7,925 bases of DNA from Alphaproteobacteria bacterium (lineage in GTDB: Bacteria > Pseudomonadota > Alphaproteobacteria > Caulobacterales > Caulobacteraceae), in contig JAGWSE010000472.1 in NCBI GenBank assembly GCA_028869395.1, positions 1 through 7,925 of the forward strand, written 5' to 3'. The notes beneath the pieces were generated by a model that ran no database searches, was not told the origin of the DNA, and was given only the letters and a program-made list of their open reading frames with translations. Made by a program: the position numbers and the translations under genes. The first letter of the stretch is position 1, and each line of letters begins with the position of its first letter. Shown here piece after piece: positions 1-5,340 of this stretch.

Positions 1-519
1 ACCGTGCACATGAACACCCGGTTCCTGTCGACCGCGGTGAGCTGGTTCGGCGGCGGCGCCGACCTCACCCCCATGATGGCCGAGCAGCGCAGCCCGGACG
101 CCGACGACGCGAAGCTGTTCCACGCCGCCATGCAGGGCGCCTGCGACCCCTTCGATGCGGACTGGTATCCCCGCTACAAGGCCTGGTGCCACGAGTACTT
201 CTACCTGCCGCACAGGAAGGAGCCGCGCGGCGTCGGCGGCATCTTCTACGACCGGCACAATACCGGCGACTTCGAGCGCGACTTCGCCTTCACCCGCGCG
301 GTGGGCGAGGCCTTCCTCGACGTCTATCCGAAGATCGTCCGCCACCGCATGGACGAGCCCTGGAGCGAGGCCGACCGCGCCGAGCAGCTCATGCGCCGCG
401 GCCGCTACGTGGAGTTCAACCTGCTCTACGACCGCGGCACCATGTTCGGCCTGAAGGCGGGCGGGAACATCGAGACCATCCTGAGCTCCATGCCGCCCCT
501 GGTGGCCTGGCCGGCGTAG
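1..519 (+). CDS. hemF: Oxygen-dependent coproporphyrinogen III oxidase, C-terminal part (5' end outside window)
   Basis: HemF carries out the aerobic oxidative decarboxylation of coproporphyrinogen III to protoporphyrinogen IX in haem synthesis; it is a soluble homodimer. The reading frame is open from base 1 (TVHMNTRF) to TAG at 517-519, giving 172 residues of a protein that is usually about 280-300 long, so roughly the N-terminal 40% is missing. Family hallmarks in window numbering are WFGGGADLTP at 15-24, WYPRYKAWCHEYFYLPHRK at 55-73, RGVGGIFYD at 76-84, and GRYVEFNLLYDRGTMFGL at 134-151 followed by SSMPPLVAW at 162-170. The protein stops two residues after that last motif. Enterobacterial HemF carries a longer tail; from memory the short end is common in alphaproteobacteria, so I do not read it as truncation. 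The ATG at 10-12 is internal and is not the start. The gene converges on the GST gene with 17 nt between the stop codons. Confidence 0.97.
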   Translation, partial: TVHMNTRFLSTAVSWFGGGADLTPMMAEQRSPDADDAKLFHAAMQGACDPFDADWYPRYKAWCHEYFYLPHRKEPRGVGGIFYDRHNTGDFERDFAFTRAVGEAFLDVYPKIVRHRMDEPWSEADRAEQLMRRGRYVEFNLLYDRGTMFGLKAGGNIETILSSMPPLVAWPA

Positions 520-536
520 GCCCGCGCGTCCCCGCG

Positions 537-1163
537 TTAGGGCGCCACGACCTCGTGGGAGCGGGCGAAGGCGCGTTTGTAGGCGTCGCGGGCGGTGGTG
601 CGGGCGAGGTAGGCCTGTTCGGGGTCCCCGAGGGCGAAACCGGCGTGGTTCGCAGCCAGCCTGAGGGCGTAGCTCACCGAAACGTCGGCGGCCGTGAACC
701 TGTCGCCGGCCATGTAGGGCGCGCTGGCCAGCTGTCGCCTGACGAGCAACAGCCGCCGCTCGACGCACTCACGCGCCCAGCGGGCGCCCCAGTTGTCCCG
801 TTCCGCATCGGGCGCGATGAAGCCGCTGACCAGCGGGACCATGATCAAGGTCGCAAGGCCCGCTTCGCCCAGATGGAGGAATTGCTGGTAGGCGGGAAAG
901 GCCGGATCATCGGGCGACGGCTGCAGCGGCGTGGGCCCGTACCGGCCCATCAGGTACTCCATGATCGCGACGGACTCGACCATGGTGACGTCGCCGTCCT
1001 GGATCGCGGGCAGGAAGTCGCCGGGATTGACGGCGAGCCACGCCGGATCCCGCTCCTCGGCCAGCATGTCCACCTGCCGCACGCGGTACGGCAGGCCCAT
1101 CTCTTCGAGAACCCAAACGGCCCGGATCGATCGCGAGGTCCCTCCGCCCCAAACCGTGATGAT
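537..1163 (-). CDS. Glutathione S-transferase family protein, apparent non-AUG (ATC) start
   Basis: This is a two-domain GST, a cytosolic enzyme family that conjugates glutathione to electrophiles or reduces with it; the substrate cannot be told. The first ATG in frame (1098-1100) lies inside the thioredoxin-like domain and would remove its first strand and helix. Reading upstream in the same frame gives IITVWGGGTSRSIRAVWVLE and then EMGLPY, a textbook GST N-terminus. The frame is open back to the TGA at 1206-1208 but has no ATG, GTG, TTG or CTG there. A GGAGG at 1173-1177 sits 9 nt before ATC at 1161-1163, so I place the start there (208 residues). The cis-proline is near residue 52 (GDFLPAI) and the glutathione-contacting E63-S64 lie in VESVAIMEYL. 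The all-helical C-domain spans about residues 88-205, with the N-capping motif near MAGDRFTAADVSV. The upstream gene ends in the same frame 42 nt before, so co-transcription is likely. A lost or mis-sequenced ATG is the main alternative. Confidence 0.85.
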   Translation of the reverse strand: MITVWGGGTSRSIRAVWVLEEMGLPYRVRQVDMLAEERDPAWLAVNPGDFLPAIQDGDVTMVESVAIMEYLMGRYGPTPLQPSPDDPAFPAYQQFLHLGEAGLATLIMVPLVSGFIAPDAERDNWGARWARECVERRLLLVRRQLASAPYMAGDRFTAADVSVSYALRLAANHAGFALGDPEQAYLARTTARDAYKRAFARSHEVVAP

Positions 1164-1172
1164 CGTCGTGGT

Positions 1173-1177
1173 CCTCC
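1173..1177 (-). promoter_or_regulatory. Ribosome binding site of the GST gene (GGAGG)
   Basis: GGAGG on the minus strand (CCTCC on the plus strand) lies in the 42-nt gap between the upstream stop codon and the GST coding frame. Its spacing is 9 nt to the first ATC (1161-1163) and 12 nt to the second (1158-1160). It is much too far from the first in-frame ATG at 1100 (72 nt), so it supports initiation at the ATC pair and decides the start choice. Confidence 0.6.
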
Positions 1178-1205
1178 GTCCGGTCCTGATGTCCCGGCCA
1201 TGATC

Positions 1206-1932
1206 TCATCGCGCTTGGATCGGCGGCAGGGTCTTCAGCTTCGCCTCGCAGTCCTGCACCGCGCTTCGGAACTCGGCGGCTCGCTCGGTGGACGGCTGAA
1301 TTCCCAGGCTCTCCCGTGAGGTCGTCAGGAACGCCCTGGTGATATCGGCCCGCCGCGCTTCGTTCGCCCTCAGCCGGTCAGCCGTCTTCAGCTCGTCGCT
1401 GGCGACCGAGGGCTCCGTCAGCCGCCCGAATCGTCCCGCCATCGCTTCCGAATACAGGTCCACCAACTCCCATTGCTGGCTTTCCTCCGAGTTCACGAAC
1501 CGCGCGGCCAGCGAATAGGCCTGCACGCGCTCCGGCGCCATGTGGTCCGGCGCTTGCGCGTCGAGCGCAGCGGTCCAGGTGTCGACCCGCCAGGGATGCG
1601 GGTCCGTCGGCGGTCCCAGCCGGTAGAGGCGGGCGATTATGTCGGGCCTGTTCGTCGCCACGGCCCGCTGGAGGATGTCGATGTAGCGACTGGCGCAGAC
1701 TCCCAGCGCCTCCTGTTCGGCGGCGTAGCTGAGATCGACGGCCAGTTCGCGGCGCAGGGCCGCCTCGGCCTCCGCGGTCTTGTGGCGCCAGCTCAGGGTA
1801 TCGACCATCTGTTCGCCCGCGAGGGCCAGCAGCACGCCGATGACGATGGCGCCGATCTCCTTGGCGAACTCGCGCCAGCCGCGCCACGGCTTCGGCTTCT
1901 TGATGGACTTCCAAGACGCGCCCCCAGCGCAT
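1206..1932 (-). CDS. Unknown membrane-anchored protein; start irregular, possible frameshift at a G5 run
   Basis: I do not recognise a named function. The clear coding frame ends at TGA 1206-1208. Its N-terminal region reads KKPKPWRGWREFAKEIG then AIVIGVLLALAGEQMV: a basic stretch followed by one hydrophobic helix, then about 190 charged, helix-rich residues (WRHKTAEAEAALRRELAVD onwards) with no recognised catalytic motif. This suggests an N-terminal inner-membrane anchor with a soluble domain, a layout I associate with uncharacterised Caulobacterales/Sphingomonadales proteins. The only standard start in frame is GTG at 1833-1835 (209 residues), which would cut the membrane helix in half. Upstream, an ATG at 1930-1932 is one base out of frame; dropping one G from the GGGGG at 1921-1925 would give MRWGASWKSIKKPKPW, a plausible 241-residue protein. 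ATC at 1902-1904 is another candidate (232 residues). The given end marks that ATG, so the listed span is not one continuous frame. No clear Shine-Dalgarno supports any of the three. Confidence 0.65.
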
Positions 1933-1985
1933 TTAAGCGGCTGAGTCTGCCTAACATGGTTCGGCTGAAGGCCGTCAGGGGGCGC

Positions 1986-2459
1986 TCAGATCCCGGCCTT
2001 CGCCAGGTTCGACCTGGGGATCGCGGCGGTGAAGGCGCCCTTGTCCTTCGCGCGGTCGCAGGCGAAGTCGGCCCAGGCGGCGGCGAAGGCGCTGCCGCTG
2101 TGGGGCGCGACTTCGGCGGGGCTCATGCGCACGTCGAGGCCACGGAGCGCGGTGGCGACCTGCGCCCACAGGTCGAGGTTTTCCGCCGGCGGGTCCTGGC
2201 CGGCTTCGGCGGCGGAAATGCGGGCCGGAATGGCGAGCAGTTGCGATGACGAGGCGTGCAGGTCGACCGATGCGCCCGGCGGCAGGTCGCGCAGCGCCGC
2301 GGCGAGGGCCGCCAGGGCGGTCCGCTCCGGATCGATCCGGCGCTCTCCGCCCGCGGTTCCGCTGACTTCGCCGTCGTTGCGTCGAACGAAGGCCCAGCCG
2401 CCGACGCGGAAGGCCGGGTGGTGGGCGACCTCGAGCCAGATGCGGACCGGAGCATGCAT
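1986..2459 (-). CDS. RNase HI-fold protein with degenerate active site (probable pseudoenzyme)
   Basis: A 157-residue protein whose whole length can be laid on E. coli RNase HI by eye. The first strand and loop match (VRIWLEVAHHPAFRVGGWAF against VEIFTDG..GNPGPGGYGA), then PERTALAALAAAL against NRMELMAAIVAL, VDLHASSSQLL against VILSTDSQYV, and ENLDLWAQVATAL against KNVDLWQRLDAAL. Active RNase HI cuts RNA in RNA-DNA hybrids using D10, E48, D70 and D134 with H124. The equivalents here are E10, A48, S71, D131 and H120, so the two-metal site is largely gone and hybrid cleavage is unlikely. It may bind nucleic acid or be a structural relative; its role is unknown. The ATG at 2457-2459 is chosen because homology begins at residue 4; the open frame runs upstream to 2744, but that extension has no family resemblance and crosses the divergent gene. 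The Shine-Dalgarno is weak. It is divergent from the 2562 gene. Confidence 0.78.
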   Translation of the reverse strand: MHAPVRIWLEVAHHPAFRVGGWAFVRRNDGEVSGTAGGERRIDPERTALAALAAALRDLPPGASVDLHASSSQLLAIPARISAAEAGQDPPAENLDLWAQVATALRGLDVRMSPAEVAPHSGSAFAAAWADFACDRAKDKGAFTAAIPRSNLAKAGI

Positions 2460-2546
2460 GCCGGCCTGGCTATCACGATTGCGGCGGATCACGGGGAGGA
2501 TTCGGCGCCGACAGCGGGGCGCGGGTAGCGTGAGCGGCCCTCCCCG

Positions 2547-2552
2547 GCTAAC
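2547..2552 (+). promoter_or_regulatory. Possible -10 element (GCTAAC) before the 2562 gene
   Basis: The 102-nt gap between the divergent starts at 2459 and 2562 must hold promoters for both genes. GCTAAC resembles the GCTANA-type -10 of Caulobacter housekeeping promoters and ends 9 nt before the ATG. Transcription would then begin about 2-4 nt before the start codon, an almost leaderless message, which agrees with the lack of a Shine-Dalgarno (the bases before the ATG are CTCCCCCCGC). I see no good -35 element, so this is tentative. No convincing promoter is visible for the minus-strand gene. Confidence 0.2.
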
Positions 2553-2561
2553 TCCCCCCGC

Positions 2562-2891
2562 ATGACACGGAGCCGACAAGCCGCGGAGTTTCAGATCGAG
2601 GTCGGCGGGGAGCCTTACGTCTGGCGGCTGCAACGCACACCCCAGTGGTCCAGCGATCCCGCGGCGCGGCGCGGCATGGGCATCGCCGTGCGTCACCAGG
2701 CGGGACAGCGCGAGGCCGTGCTGGAGTTTCCCGCGGGCCCACAACCCAGGTTAGGCGCCCGGCGGCTGCAGGCCTCGGAGATCGCACCCGAACTGGTGGC
2801 GAAAGCCATAGCCTCCGCGATCGCGGCGGGATGGGAGCCGCTGTCTCGCGGCAGGCCGGTGACCATCGTGGTGGACGAGACCGGTGGCTGA
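2562..2891 (+). CDS. Conserved-looking hypothetical protein, 109 residues
   Basis: I recognise no domain. The protein is small and soluble with no signal peptide or membrane segment. Visible features are a likely strand-rich N-terminal part (FQIEVGGEPYVWRLQRTPQW, residues 10-29), a middle strand with the phrase REAVLEFPAGPQPR (50-63), an amphipathic helix (EIAPELVAKAIASAIAAGWEP, about 73-93) and a final strand (RPVTIVVDETG). This regular alternation with aromatic and glycine turns, and the strong G/C third-position bias in this frame, argue that it is real. ATG 2562-2564 is the first start in the frame; it has no Shine-Dalgarno and may be read from a near-leaderless message. It shares its strand with the aminopropyltransferase-like gene 69 nt downstream and could be co-transcribed with it. 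Confidence 0.75.
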   Translation: MTRSRQAAEFQIEVGGEPYVWRLQRTPQWSSDPAARRGMGIAVRHQAGQREAVLEFPAGPQPRLGARRLQASEIAPELVAKAIASAIAAGWEPLSRGRPVTIVVDETGG

Positions 2892-2960
2892 GGGCCGCGG
2901 CCGGCGCCGTCTGCGGCCTGCGCGGCTTTCCTCGAGCGCGCGCCTGGGGTAGGGGCGACG

Positions 2961-3635
2961 ATGATCCGATGGGTGCATCTCGATACGGCGGCCGTCCCGG
3001 GCGGCGGCGAACTGCGGCTGATGCAGCGCGGCGGCGAGTTCTCGATCATGGCCGAGCGCGGCAATGAGCTGATGAACAGCCGGGTGCACGGCTCGGAGGA
3101 GCTGCTGGCCACGATGGCCCTGGCGAAGATCCGCGACCGGCCGAGCCCGAAGGTGCTGATCGGCGGGCTGGGCATGGGCTTCACCCTGCGCGCCGTGCTG
3201 GCCGATCTGCCCAAGGGCGCGCGGGTCACCGTCGCCGAGATCGTGCCGAAGGTCGTCGAATGGGCGCGCGGGCCGCTGGCCGAGGTGGTCGGCGCCAGCC
3301 TGGACGACCAGCGGGTGACGATCCACGGCGGCGACGTGGGAGAGCTGATCGCCCAGTCCGAAGGTGGCTGGGACGCCATCCTGCTCGACGTCGACAATGG
3401 ACCGGACGGCCTGACCCGGAGCGGCAACGACAGCCTCTATGACGCCGCGGGCCTGGCCCGGGCGAAGGCGGCGCTGAGCCGGGGGGGCGTGCTGGGCGTC
3501 TGGTCGGCCGGCCCGGAGCTGGGCTTCACGCCCCGGCTGCGCCGCGCCGGATTCCGGACAGAGGAACATCAGGTCCGCGCCCGCGGCGCCCGCAAGGGGG
3601 CGCGGCACGTCATCTGGATCGCGGTGCGGGCCTAG
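2961..3635 (+). CDS. Spermidine synthase-like (aminopropyltransferase/SAM-methyltransferase fold) protein
   Basis: A 224-residue protein of the spermine/spermidine synthase superfamily, which has a Rossmann-like SAM or decarboxylated-SAM site. Motif I is VLIGGLGMGFTLRAVL (65-80), in place of the usual GGGDG loop. The acidic residue closing strand 2 is E93 (AEIVPKVVEWA), D125 lies in IHGGDVGELI, and the strand-4 motif is ILLDVDNGPD (140-149) where true spermidine synthases usually have D(S/T)(T/S)D. NDSLYD (156-161) and a GGVLGVWSAGP strand (175-185) follow. True SpeE proteins are about 280-300 long with an N-terminal beta domain; here that part is about 60 residues. The fold is secure, but polyamine synthesis is not. 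AGGGG at 2951-2955 lies 5 nt before the ATG and fixes the start. It is flanked by unknown genes with no other polyamine gene, so context does not help assign a substrate. Confidence 0.88.
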   Translation: MIRWVHLDTAAVPGGGELRLMQRGGEFSIMAERGNELMNSRVHGSEELLATMALAKIRDRPSPKVLIGGLGMGFTLRAVLADLPKGARVTVAEIVPKVVEWARGPLAEVVGASLDDQRVTIHGGDVGELIAQSEGGWDAILLDVDNGPDGLTRSGNDSLYDAAGLARAKAALSRGGVLGVWSAGPELGFTPRLRRAGFRTEEHQVRARGARKGARHVIWIAVRA

Positions 3636-3650
3636 CGCAGCGGTGCTCTG

Positions 3651-3665
3651 GGTCCCGGCGGGACC
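3651..3665 (+). terminator. Small perfect hairpin after the aminopropyltransferase-like gene
   Basis: GGTCCC-GGC-GGGACC forms a 6-bp all-Watson-Crick stem with a 3-nt loop, beginning 15 nt after the stop codon at 3633-3635. No T run follows, so it is at best a weak or factor-assisted terminator or a 3'-end stabilising structure. In sequence of this GC content such stems occur by chance. Confidence 0.2.
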
Positions 3666-3707
3666 GGCGGCCGATCACGGCGGGGCGAGCCGCAACTGGA
3701 GGCATCG

Positions 3708-4432
3708 ATGGGCGAAGTGGGACCCGCCGCCGCGCGGCGCCGCAAGGCGGAGGTGCGGTGGTCGGAGGGGCTGGCGGAGCGGCTGTGCGCGAGGGTGGCC
3801 GACGGCGAGCTGCTCTATCACGTGCTGCGCGAGCCCGGCATGCGGACCCCGGAGGCGGTGGCGAAGTGGGCCAAGGCCAGGCCCGCGTTCGGCGAGGCGC
3901 TGGCGAAAGCCGGGGCGGCGGTCGGGCGATGGCGGAAGCCGCGGGCCCGCCACCACCTACAGCGAGGGCGCGGCCCGCGAGATCTTCGAGCGCCTGTGCG
4001 AGGGCGAGAGCCTGCGGGCCATCGCGCGCGATCCGACCATGCCCAGCGCCTCGATCCTCTATCACTGGCGCGACCGGGTGGCGGCGTTCGCGGAGATGAT
4101 GCGCACGGCGCGCGAGATCCAGGCCAAGACGCTGTGCGGGCTGGGGCTGGAGATGGCCATGGAGACGACCGTGGAGACCGCCGATCTGACCCACCTGCGG
4201 CTGAACCACACGCGCTGGAGGCGGGCGTGCTGGCGCCGCTCCGCGATCACATCCGCGCCGTGGCGTCGGAGGGGACGCAGGAGGAGCCCCTGACCGTGGC
4301 GCTGCGCAGCTTCCGGGTGGAGACCGACCCGCTGACCGGCGAGGACCGGGTGGTGGCCTTCTTCCCCATTCCGGCGACCGGCAAGCTGGAGCGGGAGGAT
4401 GCCCCGGGCTGGAGCGCCTACCGGCCGGCTAG
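3708..4432 (+). pseudogene. Phage terminase small-subunit-like protein with two HTH repeats, broken by two compensating frameshifts
   Basis: Terminase small subunits recognise phage DNA through an N-terminal helix-turn-helix. Here coding quality switches frames. Codons in the frame of ATG 3708 are good to about 3920 (KAEVRWSEGLAERLCARVAD onward). The frame starting one base later is good from about 3949 to 4218 (TTYSEGAAREIFERLCEG to RLNHTRW). The first frame then resumes (EAGVLAPLRDHIRAVASEGT to GWSAYRPA at about 4430). The net change is one extra base between 3920 and 3950 and one missing base near 4216-4220. Because they compensate, the ATG 3708 frame never stops until TAA 4548-4550, but its middle (WRKPRARHHLQRGRGPRD and on) is arginine/proline-rich nonsense. 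Two gapless 52-residue repeats are visible (3759-3914 and 3958-4113). GGAGG at 3698-3702, 5 nt before the ATG, supports the start. The 3' end is uncertain: a TAG at 4430-4432 is in the third frame. No other phage gene is nearby. Decay and sequencing error are both possible. Confidence 0.7.
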
Positions 4433-4569
4433 CTCCAGCCGAGGGAGGTGTTCAGGAAGGCGAACAGGCTGTGCAGGTCATCGGGCTGGGGGGCGGCCTG
4501 GGCGCCCAGGCCCACGGCCAGCGCGGCCACCGCCGCCGCGCCCACGATAAGAAGCTTCCAGCCGTTCAA
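4429..4569 (-). CDS. Small membrane or exported protein, 46 residues, TTG start
   Basis: Unrecognised small protein. From TTG 4567-4569 it reads NGWKLLIVGAAAVAALAVGL (after the initiator): a basic end, then a 15-18-residue hydrophobic alanine/valine-rich helix. GAQAAPQPDD follows, where AQA-AP is an acceptable signal-peptidase I site, and then LHSLFAFLNTSLGWS. It could therefore be a single-pass inner-membrane peptide or a secreted/periplasmic peptide of about 22 residues. TTG is preferred to the upstream ATG at 4609-4611 because GGAG at 4577-4580 lies 7 nt before it and the extra 14 residues are glycine/arginine-rich with no character. It lies 54 nt beyond the stop of the glutamine amidotransferase gene on the same strand and may be the last gene of that operon. 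Its stop codon abuts the end of the terminase-like remnant on the other strand. Confidence 0.6.
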   Translation of the reverse strand: MNGWKLLIVGAAAVAALAVGLGAQAAPQPDDLHSLFAFLNTSLGWS

Positions 4570-4576
4570 TGGTCCG

Positions 4577-4580
4577 CTCC
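4577..4580 (-). promoter_or_regulatory. Ribosome binding site (GGAG) fixing the TTG start of the 46-residue protein
   Basis: GGAG on the minus strand with 7 nt (CGGACCA) before the TTG at 4567-4569. No comparable site is seen before the upstream in-frame ATG at 4611, which is only 12 nt from the preceding stop codon. This supports the shorter protein starting next to its membrane helix. Confidence 0.45.
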
Positions 4581-4623
4581 CGGTGTTTCCCCGGCCGCTT
4601 TCGAGCCTCAACCGGCTTGCAGG

Positions 4624-5340
4624 TCAAGAGGTTGCGTCGCGCAGGAAGGCCCTGATCCAGCCGCCGACGCGCGCACGGTCATCGGCGCCCGAATAGGAGG
4701 CGATGGCGGCGTCGGCCTGCTCGTGCGGATAGGGGTTCCCACGACGGTGTTCGATGAGCGAGATGGCGTAGGCGGGATCGAACTCCGGGTGCGGCTGCAT
4801 AGAGATGGCGGGCTGGTCGCGCCAGGCGAGGCCGGCGAAGGGGGTGAACTCGGAGGCGAACACCACCTCGGCGCCCGGCGGGGCCTCCACCACCTGGTCC
4901 TGGTGCGAGGCGGGCAGCCGGATGCGCAGCGGCCGCTCGTCCATCCAGGGCGCCTCGGCCAGCACCTCGTAGACGTGCTCGCCGACGCCCCAGCCCTTGG
5001 GCGACTTGACGACCTGGCCGCCGAACGCCTGGGCCATCAGCTGGTGGCCGAAGCAGACGCCGACCAGGGCGGCCTGGCCGCGGGCCGCCTGCAGGAACTG
5101 CATGGCCGGGGCGATCCAGGGCAGCGGGTCGTAGACGCCCGCCGAGGAGCCGGTGACGATGTAGGCGTGGCAGTCGCCGGGGGCGGACGGCAATTCGCCC
5201 TCATCCACCGCATAGGTGCGCCAGTCGTAGGCTTCGGCGCCGAGCAGGCGGACGAACATCTCCGGATAGGTCCCGAACCGCGCGATCGCCGGCTGCGGCG
5301 GGCGGCCGGTCTTCAGGACGCCGATCCTCATCCGCGACAT
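4624..5340 (-). CDS. Class I glutamine amidotransferase (GMP synthase glutaminase-like), stand-alone
   Basis: A 238-residue cytosolic class I (triad) glutamine amidotransferase domain that hydrolyses glutamine or a related gamma-glutamyl amide to release ammonia. The nucleophile elbow is VGVCFGHQLMAQAFGG with Cys96. The triad is completed by His184 and Glu186 in MQPHPEF. The oxyanion-side loop is YIVTGSSAGVYD (60-71), and SHQDQV (145-150) is the typical substrate-side motif of GMP-synthase-like members. There is no ATP-pyrophosphatase domain, so it is not GuaA itself. Stand-alone members include gamma-glutamyl-polyamine hydrolases and proteins of unknown substrate; I cannot choose among these. 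ATG 5338-5340 shares its A with the TGA of the CCA transferase gene (TGATG), so translation is probably coupled. The open frame continues far upstream, but that part is antisense-quality sequence inside the CCA transferase gene. Confidence 0.92.
   Translation of the reverse strand: MSRMRIGVLKTGRPPQPAIARFGTYPEMFVRLLGAEAYDWRTYAVDEGELPSAPGDCHAYIVTGSSAGVYDPLPWIAPAMQFLQAARGQAALVGVCFGHQLMAQAFGGQVVKSPKGWGVGEHVYEVLAEAPWMDERPLRIRLPASHQDQVVEAPPGAEVVFASEFTPFAGLAWRDQPAISMQPHPEFDPAYAISLIEHRRGNPYPHEQADAAIASYSGADDRARVGGWIRAFLRDATS

Noticed and set aside
162..519. HemF as a C-terminally truncated pseudogene
   Set aside because: It stops two residues after SSMPPLVAW and lacks the enterobacterial tail, but as far as I recall many alphaproteobacterial HemF proteins end there, and all visible motifs are intact.
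2460..2744. N-terminal extension of the RNase H-like protein up to 2744
   Set aside because: Homology begins at residue 4 of the shorter form; the extension has no family resemblance and overlaps the divergent gene at 2562.
2893..2940. GC-rich palindromes (GGCCGCGGCC and neighbours) between 2891 and 2961 as a terminator
   Set aside because: No T run follows, and short GC palindromes are expected by chance at this base composition.
2751..3608. Minus-strand 285-codon frame opposite the spermidine synthase-like gene
   Set aside because: Shadow frame; the plus strand has the SAM-fold motifs and a Shine-Dalgarno.
4426..4441. CGGCT...AGCCG hairpin at the convergent gene ends as a bidirectional terminator
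   Set aside because: Only 5 bp with a 6-nt loop and no T run on either side.
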